A stretch of DNA of 64,000 nt, from positions 28,903,120 to 28,967,119 of the forward strand of contig NC_053145.1 in assembly GCF_016808335.1 (NCBI RefSeq), read 5' to 3'. Of the stretch, positions 1 to 12,500 are shown in pieces. The position numbers and the translations under genes were made by a program. A model generated the notes under the pieces. It was not told where the DNA came from, ran no database searches, and was given only the letters and a program-made list of their open reading frames with translations. Numbering within the stretch: position 1 is the first letter of the stretch; each line of letters begins with the position of its first letter. This DNA comes from Panicum virgatum (Eukaryota; Streptophyta; Magnoliopsida; Poales; Poaceae).

Positions 1-1387
1 TTGATTACGCTTGCGAGTAAGGCATGATTTGGAGGACTTTAATTTCATAAAAATAAAATCCCTACAAACATAAGGTTGATCAAGTTCTTGACAAGTTGAG
101 AGTAAAAATCCTATCATCCACAAGCTATATTCGTTCCACCATAAGTATTGGATGTATATTGAGTTGAGTTAGGATTTCTTTCTCTTGGGAGTTTTAATTT
201 CGAGCAATAATCATGTCCGTGTTTTTCATCTCTAAATTGCTAGCCACGTCAATATTCGGTAATGAGAATTCCTCATTGGAACAACTCATGAAATCTACCG
301 GATTCCAAAACCCGAACCTGAGATTATCTTGTTTATTATCCTCTTCCTTGACCACAACCCAATTATGAGGATACGTTCTGTTCCTGCGCATGAGTTGTAT
401 AAAACATAATTTTGGGATGAAGAAAGGAAGGAGTACTGGAAAGATGGACCGAATCCGACCTGGGAAAGCCCCAGGCCGGCCGGCCTACACACCTTGGGCC
501 AGCCGGCCTAGGCCCCTCTGGCCTCGGCTCGGGCTCCAAAAATTCAGGGAGCCACTTCGAAGATTTGCCTATCTATGTTTTATAGAAAGTGTCCTATGAA
601 AAGGTTAGGAAAAGAGAAAGAAAATTCGGGAGAAAGAAAGAAAGAAAAAAAATGTATGAGAAGAAAAGAATAAATGAAGGGATTCTATGGTTAGAGAAGT
701 GCAAAGAGATATCACCTTGTTGTTTGAGAACAATATCCTCAATTCCAACCATGTGCAATCCGACAACAAGGACGATGCTTGTGCCTTGAAGTCAATCTTT
801 TTGTATGCCTTTGTACATGTCCACCATTCTAAATCTTCTTACCCTTGAACCCTTTACATTATGGAGAAACTCTCATGATCATTGGCTCGGAAGGTAAGCA
901 ATCATTAGAAGGTTTTCTTAATTTGACAATATATGTATATACTTTGCTAAGCCCCACCTATAGCCCTACTTTATACTTGAGAGACTTTTGGGAGATGAGA
1001 GTTTGCAAATAATAATAGGATAGCCACTTATATCGAGAGACATGAAAGGACTTGTGCAAGAATTTTTGGTCTAACCTTTGTTGCAGGGTATTTTGCTTCT
1101 AAAAACTAAAAAAAAAGAAAAACCTCCAAGGATGGCAAGAAAAGCAAGTGTTGTCGATATTCGAGTTGCCGGTTAAAGGTAAGAGTCGTGGAGTAATATT
1201 GGATAAGTTTTTAAACACCCATGATATGATTATCCTCGCTGCTCCTCTGACCTTTGTTTGAAGAAATATTGTTAGACTAGTTTGCATAAGTAAATTTCGC
1301 AGTTTGAGAACTCTCGAGCAACCCATGGAAGGACTTGATGATTTGATTTGCTCGAGGACGAGCAAAAGCTAAGCATGGGGGGAATAT
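1..1387 (+). mobile_element. 3' internal end of LTR retrotransposon A, without coding capacity
   Basis: This stretch has no convincing protein-coding frame. It ends in a purine-rich tract (1371-1387, AAGCATGGGGGGAATAT) directly before an LTR that begins TGACGCTCC. That is the order internal region, polypurine tract, 3' LTR of a plus-strand element. The CTCGAGGACGAGCAAAAGC motif just upstream is, as I recall, common near the PPT of grass Ty3/gypsy elements. The 5' part of the element lies outside the window. A GGCCGGCC-rich block at about 461-540 resembles part of the LTR (about 1600-1680), so an older LTR fragment may be buried here. Confidence 0.6.
1371..1387 (+). other. Polypurine tract of element A
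   Basis: AAGCATGGGGGGAATAT abuts the TG of the LTR at 1388. It would prime plus-strand DNA synthesis and fixes the element on the plus strand. Confidence 0.6.
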
Positions 1388-2540
1388 TGACGCTCCTTAA
1401 GTACCCATTTTATTATACAATTAGGAGAGGTTTTGGTAATTTCTTCGGGATGATTCATGTACTAACCCACCACTTGGCACTCGAACTTGACCGTTTTCGA
1501 TTTTGTCCTGAATTTTGGAGCATGTTGTGTTTTGGCAGGAACTGGGTTAAGATGAGGAATAAGGAGAAGAGGCAGCATGCGAAAGATGGGACCGAAAGGG
1601 GCCAGAAAGGGCCCAGGCCAGCTGGCCTGGGGCCCTCTGAGCCGGCCGGCCTAGCCCATTCCGGGGCCCAATCGGCCTCAATTTTCTTCAGCGCGAAGTA
1701 TGCGTCAATCCTTATCTGTGTTTTACCAAAACCGCCGACCAGAACCGCCTATATATACCCCGAAGCCGCCGTCAAAGAGGGGGATCAGAGAGGAAGCATC
1801 CAGAGACGATTTCCAGAGATCCATTCGCGTTAGACACAAGAGAAAGGAGACATCGGAGGCCTCATCGTCCCTCGGCTCCGCTGCAAGTTGGAGGACAGCA
1901 AGGGATCCATCCCTTGCCGGAGATTTCGTCACCATGATCGACTACGCTTCGCTTAGCTTCATGGGGTAAAGTCCTCGTTTGTTCATGGGGTTGTAAGGAG
2001 ATCTTGAGTTGTAATTGCCGAATCCTTTATGAGATTGATCTATCATGATTCTTGTTGATGATGCTTTGATGCCTAATAGTTCGCGACTTGGCTTTGGGTT
2101 TGCTTTCCTCTTGCATGGTTTACTTAGATTACATCAACTATCGTGTTCTTGTTGATTCGTTACCAATTATCCTCGTGTAGTGACAGTATGTGGGAGGGAA
2201 AGGTTTTGATCTTGGAACACACCTTTGGTAGATTAGATCTATTCTTCGTTGCTTGGCGATTACATCTCTAGTGATCCTAGACCCTATGGACAAATGCTCT
2301 TCATATCTTGTGCACAAACCTATCATTGCTCACTAGTCTAGATTGGATTAGATTGGTTAGATTAGATCTATTTCACACTCAATCACTCAATATAGATCTT
2401 TTACCAACATCATTAGTGTTTAGTTAAGCATAGTAATAAACTTGTTTCGTGGATTGTTAAACCTTGGGGCAATACTCTAAGGGAAATGCTACACGATCCG
2501 TGCGCTTGCGGTAAGTAAATTGGCGCTCTAAGGAGCGTCA
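1388..2540 (+). repeat. 3' LTR of element A (1153 bp)
   Basis: The LTR starts TGACGCTCCTTA and ends TAAGGAGCGTCA, a perfect 12-bp inverted terminal repeat with canonical TG..CA ends. A TATA-like CTATATATA lies at about 1749-1757, followed by a GC-rich leader. The right edge falls inside the integrase gene of element B, so A inserted into B. The other copy of the target-site duplication is outside the window. Confidence 0.85.
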
Positions 2541-3564
2541 ACACTCATCTCGCACGCTTGTTGGTAAGGCCTTTCGGCATGGCTTCTACTGGCCGACAGC
2601 ACTCCAGGATGCAGCTGAGCTGGTAAGGTCCTGCAAAGCATGCCAGTTCCATGCAAAGCAAATACACACATCGGCTCAAGCTCTGCAAATGATCCCGCCC
2701 TCATGGCCATTTGCCGTATGGGGCGTGGATATCCTGGGACCGTTCCCCCGGGCCGTCGGCGGGTACCAGTTCTTCTACGTCGCCATTGACAAATTCACAA
2801 AATGGCCGGAGGTTACCCCTATGGTGAACATCACCAAAAAATCAGCAGTCGCATTCCTCAAGTCCATTGTGTGAAGATTTGGCCTCCCAAGCCGCATCAT
2901 CGCGGACAACGGGACCCAATTCAAAAGCAGACTCTTCCAAGAGTACTGCGAGGACATCGGCATCCAGCTATGCTTTGCGTCCGTGGCACATCCCCGAAGT
3001 AATGGACAGGTCAAGAGAGTGAATGTAGAGGTCCTTAGGGGACTCAAGACCCGCACCTATAACTGCTTGAAGAAGCATGGTGCAAAATGGGTTGATGAGC
3101 TTCCGTGCGTGCTATGGGGCAACCGGACCACACCCAGCCGAGCCACCGGGGAGACCCCATTCTTCCTGGTCTACGGGGCTGAAGCATGCCTTCCCCCGGA
3201 AATTCACCTGGGCTCACCACAGGTCTAGGCTTTTGACGAATCCATGCAGGAACAGCTGCGGCGTGATGATGTGGACTTCTTTGACGAACGAAAGTGGCGA
3301 GCAGCAATCCGAAATGCACGCTACCACCAAGCACTCAGGCGTTATCATCAACAGTTTGTGCACAGTAGGGAGCTTCGGGTAGGGGACCTCGTCCTAAGGC
3401 GGATCCTGAAACGAGCAGGGCTCCACAAACTCTCCCCCAGCTGGGAGGGTCCCTTCAAGGTTACGGAAGTATGCCGGCCCGGATGCGTTCGCCTTGCCAA
3501 AGAAGAAGGGGTGCCGCTACCCAACCCATGGAACGTAGAGCATCTGCGTAAGTTTTATGCTTAG
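2541..3564 (+). pseudogene. Ty3/gypsy integrase, C-terminal pol (element B), inactivated
   Basis: One plus-strand frame runs from 2542 to the terminal stop at 3562-3564. It shows the end of an H2C2 zinc finger (GFYWP, then CKACQFH), the catalytic core from about residue 50 (GVDILGPFP; IIADNGTQF) and the C-terminal region (LSPSWEGPFKV; NVEHLRKFYA). Integrase would insert the cDNA into the genome. It is dead here for three visible reasons: in-frame stops TGA at 2872-2874 and TAG at 3226-3228, and the catalytic glutamate expected in NGQVE replaced by lysine (NGQVKRVN). The 5' part of pol was separated by the insertion of element A. Confidence 0.9.
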
Positions 3565-4992
3565 ACAGAGCAGGAAATGAATTTTTCCTTTGTAATAAGA
3601 TAGGATCAGCGTGCGGTCCAAAGCGGTGGGGGTCCGTCCTCGAAAACCCGGCCTCTGGCATCCATCGCACCATCGGCTAGCATTAACGCGCGGCCAGAGC
3701 GGTAGAGGTCCGCCCTCATAAACCCGGCCTCTGGCATCCATCGCGCAAGCCATGTATATCAAGTTGCAAAGGAAAGATTTGCTCCCAGTTCTGTCTTTGT
3801 GTAAAAATTTTATTTCGCATTTCGATTCTCGAGCTTTTCCCTTTATAACCCCCACGCGGACTTCCACTCTTGTCGCTACAGCTAAGATCTGTATCGAGTT
3901 GCCAGACTGCCGTACAGGTCTGGACCCCCTTGCTACTGGGAGAGGGGTCCGGATCCCTAGGGACCTGCTCTGGAGAGGGTGTGCTTGTTTCCTGGGGTGG
4001 TCCGGAGTTCTGTGTAGCCGCTTAGCCGGTTCCGTACCCAAAGCCTACACGCTCCACCACCCTGTAACGAGTGCTCTAGTACCCGGAGCTGGGTAATTAG
4101 GGGCCCGAACCTCGTTCTAGCTCAAGGGTTGGCTTCCTAAGTCCTACACGGCAGGTCCAGCTCCATATCTGAAAGGATCGAGTACGACAGAATGGCCTCA
4201 CCCACTGCTAGGGAGGGGTCCGGAACGTCGAGAGCCAGGTCCAGTAAAGTCGTGCTTGTTTCCTGGAGTGGTCCGGAGCCCTGTGTAGCGGCTTAGCCTG
4301 GTTCCGTACCCTAAGCCTACACACTCCACACTCTATAACAAGCATCGTGCTGCCTGGACCTGTGTATCTGGAGGTCCGGACCTTATACTAGCTTGGGGGC
4401 TGGTTCAGAATAGGTCCCGCGGGCCTGCTACTAAGCTTTGACTTTGAGTGATATGCAGGTTAAGCCTTGACTAGTGGTAGCTAGCCTCAAACCATTGAGC
4501 CTACCTACCAGGGGGCCCCGGCATCCGCTTTAAGGCTTCATGCAGATCGAGGTCCAGTCTCGGTGGTAGACAGACTCAAACAACTGAGCCTGTCTCCCAG
4601 GGGAACCGGAACGTTCGCTTTGAGCCAGATACCAAGGATTGATTCAGCATGCGTCAAACAACTAAGTTGTAGTATCATTACTACCATCCCAGCGAGTTTG
4701 ATTTTCCTCTCTGTAGTTTTTTCTGCTATTCAGGGAATAAGTCGCTCGTTTGACTTACAATCAGTGTACACCTATGCCCAAGAACACTTGTTCAACCTCA
4801 TAGGGGGGTCCGGAGCATCTTCTTAGCTCGGATGGCAGATAGGTTCTAACAACTGAACCTATCTACCAGGGGGCCAGGGTGCCGGGGTGCTACATATCGC
4901 AAACCAGAGCAACTGACAAACATCTAAGTTGAAATTTCTTCTATTAAAATTTCAACAAGTACAATGTTTTTACATAACACAAAAAACAAAAG
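3565..4992 (+). repeat. Non-coding spacer of element B with several direct repeats
   Basis: No coding frame is supported. Three kinds of direct repeat are visible. A unit of about 60 bp ending AACCCGGCCTCTGGCATCCA occurs at about 3612-3664 and 3693-3746. A unit of about 95 bp starting CTTGTTTCCTGG occurs at about 3983-4078 and 4254-4345. A dispersed motif built on CAACTGAGCCT and CTACCAGGGGGCC recurs at about 4490-4515, 4575-4610 and 4845-4875. Repeat-rich 3' spacers are known from Tat-lineage elements. Confidence 0.7.
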
Positions 4993-7857
4993 TTATACTG
5001 CTGTGATGGTCCAGCTCAGGAATCTGCAGACTCCCGCTTGAAATAAGCAGCTACAAAGTCGACGACCTCCTACACACTTTCCTGAGCAGAGGCTTTCGTC
5101 TCTGCCACTGGACCATCGACGACGGGGGCTAGCGAGATGGCAGGGTCGTGGCTCCGAAGGCAGGTCAAAATGTACTCCGCTACCATCCGGCACAGCTCAC
5201 GGCCCTCGGCTTCAAGGTGGCCAATGAGGATCTGCTCCAGGCGCCGGAGTCTCTCTGAAGCAGAGTCCAGCACCGGGAGGGCGTCAGCAATTGAAGCTGG
5301 CAGCTCCGCCACTTGGATTGGACTCATTCCAAGTGGCACCAGAGCTGAGCTTGCTTCGCCCGCCCAGTCGATGATTCACTGGGCCCCCATGTGCTAGTCC
5401 TCCTGCAGCTTCCGGGCTGCCTCCTGGACCGCCTCCTGCACATGGGCATCTAGTAACGCCTGAGCCGCCCCCAGCTGGCGGGTCTTCTCCTGGAACGAGG
5501 CCTCCTTCCACGCCGCTGACTCCTTCAGGGCCTTAAGAGACTCGCACTGGTGCGCAAGGGTCTGCTCCATGCTGGTGGTGAGAGATTCCCACCATGCAAG
5601 GGACTTCCTCTCCTCCTCGAGGTCCATCTCGGCAATAGCCTGCTGGCTGGCGGTCTCTTGTAGCTCCTGGCGCCATCGATGCAGGGACTCAGATAGTTTT
5701 GCGAGCTCATGCTTGCGGACCTTGAGTCCCTGGCTGCGAGACTCGAGCTCGGATCGCTGGGGCGCAAGGCTGGCCTCCTCCTTGGTAATAGCCTCCTCCC
5801 GCAGCTCCAGGACTTTCTCCCGTCCCGCCGCCGCGAGCTCCCGGTCGAACACCTTCCAGAGCCCTTTCCTGTAGGACTCAAGGTCGGCCTCAAGCTCAGA
5901 CCAGGCGGCGGTAGCACGGGAGGCTTCGGCCTTTGTGTGCTCCTCCAGGCGGATGTGCCAGTCGCCGAGACACTAACGCTCGCTCTCTAGAGCTGTCCAC
6001 TCCCGCCAGAATGCTACCTCGGCGGTAGAAGTCGCTTCTTCTATGATCCGCCGGACCCGGACCAGCACCCGAGGGAGGGGAACCGCATCCTCCTCTGGGG
6101 GACCCTGGAAGAGCCGCCTACCAGAAACCACCTCAACCTCTTCCTATACTGCAGGTTGGGAGCTGGGGGTGGGGACATCTGGCATAGACGTCGGGCACTC
6201 GGGTACCGAGGTGCTCATCGTTGCTGCGTCTGCTGCCGCTATGCATGCCATCACCAAGCCCGGTGTCGGTGCGTCTGCCGCCGTAGCCGAGGCCTCGGGG
6301 GCCATCGCGTCGGGTGTTGCTGTGCCTGGCACTAGCGCATCTGCCGCTGCCGCGTTGGGCGCCATCGGGTTAGTGAATGTCACCGCACCCGAGGTTCCCA
6401 CATCCGCCGTCGCTTCCGCCATTGCCGCCGAGGCACCGGTCGCCTGGACCCTCGCTGACGAGCCAGCGGCGGCGGAAGAGCTGCTTGCGCGAAAGGCCCT
6501 GGTGAATGAAGAGAAGAAGCTCTTCAGCAAAAAGTGAAGCACCGGGAATAAAGGGAGTGAACGGAAGAACACATACCCCGAACCGCCGGGCTTCCAGCGT
6601 CCACGGAGGCTAGGTGACCGCTGCAGCCTGGTGGTGGCGGTGGTGGTGGAGGTTGTTGCTGTTGTTGTTGCTGCTGCTGCTGCCGCCACCGAGGAGAGGC
6701 ACGATCCGTCGGCGGTGGTGGCGGCGCAGCTACTCCAGGGGTCTCGCGTCCACAGCGGCCCTCTGACGCTTTGCGGCGGGCTCCTTAGAGGCCCTCAGCA
6801 ACCTGCGCCGGCTCGCCTCCTCCGGCGATGCGCTGGAGCTGCTTCGGGCCTGGCTGGGACCGCTCGCGGCGGAGCTACCAGCCACGGCCTGCTTGCCCTT
6901 GGCAGAAGGGCCAGTCCCCACGGCGCTCGGCACGGCCTATTCCTCGGACGCACCAGGGATCCGGATCCCACGGTCCTGGTCGCCCCCAGTTTGGCGCGGT
7001 GCTAGCCCACCGTCGTCGTGGGTCGGCAGAGTGGCCAGCACCGCAGTCCTCAGGCTTGAGTCCTCGCAGAGAGGAACGACACCTTGAGGAAGGATCAGGT
7101 GCTCCGGGATGAAGATCTCCCCCGTCACCACCCGCACCATGACCTCCAGGCCTTCCTGGGTTAGATCGCTGTCCTCCCCGCGGTGGGTCCTGCTGCAGTC
7201 TTGGGGCCCGGTGAAGCTCCAGGTAGGATGCGACCGCCACTTCAGAGGGGCGATCCGGCACTTCAGGTAGTCCCCGAGCATGTGCAGTGAGGTGAGGCCG
7301 CCCTCTGCCAGCGTCTTTATCTTGTTTAGCACGGGGTCAAACGCTGGCATGGCGAGGCGCTCGTTGGCTTCGGTGGTGGCTATCACCCACTCCTTGCGCC
7401 AATCCTCCCACTTTTTGCCAGTAAGCCCGGGGATGTAGGGCATCTGCAGATCGCTCCTTGTCTGGAAGTAGTACACCCCCACTTGATCCTTGCTCTTCCC
7501 GGACTTCACTAGGACGAAGAAGTGGCGGAAGAGAATGACGCAGGGCCGCATCCCCATGAACATCTCGCATAGGTGGATGAGTATCGACGTCAGGAGGATG
7601 GAGTGGGGTGTGAGATGCTGGAGCTGAAAGCCGAAATCCTCCAGCAGCAGCAGGAAGAACGAAGAAATCGGCAGCCCCACGTCGGTGGAAATGTTCGAAA
7701 TAAACAGCACAAATTCCCCGGCGTGTAGATCGCCGAGGGGAACCGAGCCTGCTCGAATTCCCCAGGCGGTCTCCTGTGGACTCCACCCAAGCAGGCAGCG
7801 CACTACGTTCAGTTCCGCCTCGGTTTGGAAACGACGGGGACGAACGAGGGACGCCAT
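4993..7857 (-). pseudogene. Antisense extra ORF of element B, 'putative gypsy-type transposon' family (PF04195-like)
   Basis: The minus-strand frame starts at ATG 7855-7857 (MASLVRPRRFQTEAELNV) and is open for 306 codons to a TAG at 6937-6939. The same frame then continues to 6730 in a low-complexity Ser/Ala-rich tail. Residues about 60-200 (GLPISSFFLLLLEDF, LIHLCEMFMGMRPC, FFVLVKSGKSKD) match what I know of the plant 'transposase (putative) gypsy type' family, carried antisense in Tat-lineage elements. Further left, fragments in other frames show Ala-rich sequence (6144-6689) and a long Glu/Lys/Arg/Gln coiled coil (5394-5852, 5070-5339), the usual C-terminal half. Its function is not known to me. 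Stops and frame changes make it a pseudogene. Confidence 0.75.
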
Positions 7858-8478
7858 CTTGCTGCGGAGGCGAGGAACAATTTGCGCAGAAGAGCAAGGG
7901 GCACTGAGGTTTGGAAGAAAGAAGGCGAATGCGGAAAAGTAACCGCGGCATGCGGTTCGGCCTCTTATGAAGCCTGATCCATCTGGCGCGCCCCGAAACC
8001 GTCGCTGGAAGCCAAGCGACGCTCACGCCTGGTGTTAGCTGCCCAGTCCATGACAAGGGGGTCCAGGCCCAGCTGTTAGGAGAGGCGGGTAACAAACGAA
8101 GGTGTGAAAAGGCGGGATTCGAACCGTCGCGCGCGCGCAGAGTGAGGCGGAAGCCGAACCGACGTGCCTGTACGAGCGCTGACAGGGTCAGACCTTTCGG
8201 GAACCGCGCTGGCGGAAAAGAATTCCTTTTATCCCGGCGGCAGTAGTACCGAGCGACGTACGCGTGACTAGGCGCACCACTGTGTGTGGGGGCCTTGAGT
8301 CAGTGAGCCATTCTGACGTGATGGGCCAGTAGGGAACCCAGTGGATGGACAAAGCCGGATAAGACTCTTGCAGCGCGCACAGTCTAATGCTGGAGGCTTC
8401 AAGTTATGCAGAGCTAGATCACAGTAGTGGCCCCACCTGCGGGTTCGTAGCCTTTCCCGAGGTGGGCCCGGGGGCCAC
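7858..8478 (+). other. Spacer and polypurine tract before the 3' LTR of element B
   Basis: GC-rich, with no supported gene. The last bases, GGTGGGCCCGGGGGCCAC (8461-8478), form the purine-rich tract that abuts the LTR. The same stretch would be the upstream region of the antisense ORF that starts at 7857. Confidence 0.5.
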
Positions 8479-9574
8479 TGTCGGTACCATGTAGCAGGGA
8501 TACCCACTCCTACTACAGCAAGCAGGACTCGCGTAGTCATCCATAACTACGCCCTAAGGGGCGGAGCAGCGGGGCCCCAGGGGTCCGGCTCTTACCTCAT
8601 CGGGCCAACGGCCCCGGACCCGTTCCCCGCTTTGGGAACAGGTCCGGTGATGCCACGTGTCCCTGAGGGGAAGCTCCGTGCCAACAACCGAGGGCTCGGA
8701 CCCCCCATATGGGTCCGGGACCTCCCCGCGTCCGTCCAGACCTCCCACACGCATAGAACCAATATACCGCCGGGGCGGGGTCCGGGGGCGCCACGTGTCC
8801 CGCGGGCGTAGGAGCGGGCGCGAGTCTTCCGCAGGAAGACTCGCCCACCCACCGCATTCAATGTGGGTGGTTGAGGCGTGCTCTACCGCCGCGGCACGCA
8901 GTGCAGCTTTTGTCAGGCCTCACTGCAGACCGCATATTACCGAGGTACACAGTGCAGCCGCTTGCGCCGCATCCGCGCAGAGCCCGTCTACCGCATTAAA
9001 TGGATATGACGGCATGACACCCTTTTATCATACTGCCTACGCCGCAAGCTACACGGCCCGTTCAGCTACGCGGCAGGCTACGGCAAGGTACGCCGCAAGC
9101 TATGCCCTAGCACCATTTCGACAAGACAGGGCATGGCTATGCTGGACGGAAGATTCCCACGGGCAAAGCAAGGAAATCCAAGAATAAGGTATCCGTCGCC
9201 TGCAACACCATAATGTCTGTACAGTATGTTATTTTATACTACATCGCTGGGCCCATCTGTCGGGGACCCAACGGCTATGTACACTCCTCCCTTGAGATAT
9301 AAAAGGGAGGAGTACGTAAAGCCAGGCCAGGCGAAGCCAGACACAACACAAGCTCGGATTCACTCCGAACAATCCCGTTCTCAACCCCTTGAGAGGACAA
9401 GCAATACAACACATAGTGGACGTAGGGTATTACGCTCCGGCGGCCCGAACCACTCTAAACCTGCTGTGTTCATCGTGTTCTTGATCTAGATTGGACTAAT
9501 CCTAGCTACTCCCCGAGTACTCACCCTCTGGGTTTAGGCGGGAGCACTACGCCACCCGGCTGTGGGTTTACACA
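8479..9574 (+). repeat. 3' LTR of element B (about 1.1 kb)
   Basis: The LTR begins TGTCGGTACCATGTAGCAGG and ends GTGGGTTTACACA, with TG..CA ends. A TATA box (GATATAAAAGGGAGG, about 9295-9309) precedes the presumed R region. Several overlapping GC-rich reading frames around 8554-8861 occur on both strands and are not genes. Immediately right of 9574, copia RNase H sequence resumes on the minus strand. Confidence 0.8.
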
Positions 9575-12500
9575 CCACGACATGACTGCTTGGAGCTTTT
9601 CCATGAGATTGCTCCCTTTGCAAGAGTGAAGATGTATCCTGACGTGGATTTTCTATCATCCACATCTCCTGCAAAGTCTGAATTTGAATATCCTTCTATT
9701 TCTAATGAATCTGATTTTCTGCATGTTAACATGAGACCAGTCATTCCCCTCACGTAGAGAAAAGCTTTCTTTATCATCTTTCAGTGCTCTATGCCTGGAT
9801 TACTCTGATATCTACCAAGTATCCCAGTAACAAAACTCAAGTGAGGGCGTGTGCACACTTGTGCATACTGTAAGCTTCCGACAGCCGAAGCGTAAGGCAC
9901 TGCCTTCATTTGCTCGAGCTCATATGATTCTTGGGACACTGATGTTTCCCAAAACTGTCTTCCTTGACTATTGGGGCAGGTGTGGGTTGCTCTTATGCAT
10001 ACTGTATTTCTTCAACACCTTTTCTAAATATGTCTTCTGAGATAATCCTAACACCCCTTGTCTTCTGTCTCGATGAATCTCAATTCCCAAAACGAATGAG
10101 GCCTCACCGAGATCTTTCATGTCAAACTTCGATGACAAGAACTTCTTTGTTTCCAGTAGTAGATTAACATCACTTCTAGCTAGCAGCATGTCATCCACAT
10201 ATAGGATGAGGAAAATAAATTTCACATTCTTAAACTTCGCAAAAATGCAATTGTCCTCTTCGTTTTCTTTAAACCCAAACTTTCTGATGGTTTCGTCAAA
10301 CTTCAAGTACCACTGCCTAGATGATTATTTTAACCCATAAATGGATTTCTTCAGGTGGCATCTCGGTTTTTCTTTGCCTTCCATAGCAAAACCCTTTGGT
10401 TGTGCCATGTAGACATCTTCGTATAGATCGCCATTCAAGAATGTCGTCTTTAAGTCCATCTGATGCAATTCTAAATCATAATGAGCTACTAAGGCCATTA
10501 TTATTCTAAAAGAGTCTTTGCATGAGACCGGAAAAAATGTCTCATTGTAATCTATGCCTTCTCTTTGTGTGAAGCCTTTTGCCATAAGACGTGCTTTATA
10601 TCTTTCTACATTTGCTTGGGAGTCACATTTTATCTTGTTGGCCCACTTACAGCCTACTATTTTGGCTCCTTTAGGAATTTCTTCTAAGTCCCAAACTTTA
10701 TTGGCACTCATGGATCTCATTTCATCTTCCATGGCTTCTCGCCATTTGGATGAATTAGCGTTTCTCATGGCCTCTTCAAAAGAGATAGGATCACCCTCTA
10801 TCTGTATTTCTTTGCTATTATAGACCACATAGTCATCTGAAATAGCTGATTTTCTAATTCTTTGTGGCCTACTAGGAATGACTGCATCCTGGGTTGTAGG
10901 TGGTATTTCTTCCACAGGAGGCTGCTGTTGCTCTCCCTCATATGTGGCAACAGGTTCTAATGGATCCTGACGGACAGGTTCCTCATTCTCATTTGCCACC
11001 ACAGCGGGAGGGTCAACAACAGGTGTTGGCACTGCAGTTTCCTGCTCTGTTGCAGTTTCCTACTCTGTTGGTTCCACCACCATAGGCAACGAGAAAAAGG
11101 GCTCTTGAATCATTGGAGTGGGCACAAAGACCCGCTTCTCTTCAAGATCGATTTTTCTGGCTACCATGCTCCCCCTTATCATCTGATTTTCTAAGAATTC
11201 TGCATGTCTTGTTTCTACAAACTTTGTATATCTGTCTGGGCAGTAGAATCTATATCCTTTGGATTTTTCTGGATAGCCAATGAAATGGCAACTAACTGTC
11301 TTGGGATCTAATTTTCCAATGTTTGGATTAAATATCTTTGCCTCAGCCAGACAGCCCCATATGCGAAAATAATTAAGCGATGGTTCTCTACCCGTCCATA
11401 GTTCATACGGTGTCTTCGGCACCGACTTACTTGGCACGCGATTTAGAATGTGGATGGCGGTTTTTAACGCCTCCATCCATAAACTAATCGGTAGCTCTGA
11501 ATAGCTCATCATGCTTCTTACCATATCCATCAGGGTACGGTTTCTTCTCTCAGCCACACCATTCTGCTGAGGTTCTCCTGGTGTGGAATACTATGCTGCT
11601 ATGCCATTTTCCATAAGAAACCTCGCAAAAGGTCCAGTAGCCTGGCCTTAGGGGGTGTGCCGAACATAGTACTCCCCTCCACGGTCGGATCTTACTATTT
11701 TAATCTTATTGTTTATGCTGATTTTCTAGTTTAGCCTTAAAAATCTTGAATTTATCCAACACTTCTGACCGTTCTTTAATTGGATAAATGTAGCCGTAAC
11801 GCGAGTAGTCGTCTGTGAATGTAATGAATGAATCATAACCATCCACAGAAGTAATTGGAAAAGGTCCACATATATCTGTATGGATTATTTCTAAAATTCT
11901 CATACTACGTTTGGCATCTTTCTTTATTTTCTTAATAAACTTTCCTTTAATGTAATCTATACATTGTTCTAAATTTAAAAATTCTAATGGAGGAAGGATT
12001 GATGTGTGTACTAAGCGCTCTATTCTCCCCCCTCGAAATGTGGCCCAATCTACAATGCCACAATTTTGAAGAGATTGCATGAATCCTCTTCTTTTTCTCA
12101 TTCAAGGATGATGAGGCGTTCTTATTTTCGTTGCTAACGGTGTAAACATTCTCAGGCATTGATAGCAAATACAACTTGTCTTGTCGGAAGGCAAGACCAA
12201 CACATTCTTTATTAAACTGTATCTCACATTTTCCATTACCAAAATGTAAACCAATATTGTCATCATCTAAACGTGACACACTGATCAAATTCCTCTGTAA
12301 AAAGGGTACATAAAGAGTATCTCTGGGACAAAGTACAAAGGCACTAGGTAATTCTAAATAAAAATCTGCAATGGCTTCTATTGGGGCTTCTACTCCATTG
12401 GCAACTTTAATGCTTCTTGCGCCTCTTGGCACGCTCCTCATCATACTTGATTTATGTAAAGAATTAGCAACATGAACAGTTGCACCTGAGTCAATCCACC

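Larger units (their letters stand above)
2541..9574 (+). mobile_element. Element B: 5'-truncated Tat-like Ty3/gypsy retrotransposon
   Basis: On the plus strand this reads integrase remnant (2541-3564), a long repeat-bearing spacer (3565-4992), a large antisense reading frame (4993-7857), spacer with PPT (7858-8478) and 3' LTR (8479-9574). An extra antisense ORF between integrase and 3' LTR is known from grass elements of the Tat lineage (the Grande/Retand/RIRE2 type), so I assign it there. The left end is cut where element A inserted. Its right end sits in the RNase H of copia element C, so B is younger than C and older than A. Confidence 0.75.

Noticed and set aside
6144..6537. 164-codon plus-strand frame (6043-6537) as a gene
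   Set aside because: Ala/Ser-rich shadow of the minus-strand extra ORF of element B, without a domain.
8554..8861. Overlapping GC-rich reading frames in the LTR of element B
   Set aside because: They overlap in several frames on both strands inside a well-bounded LTR and show no domain; lack of stops follows from GC content.
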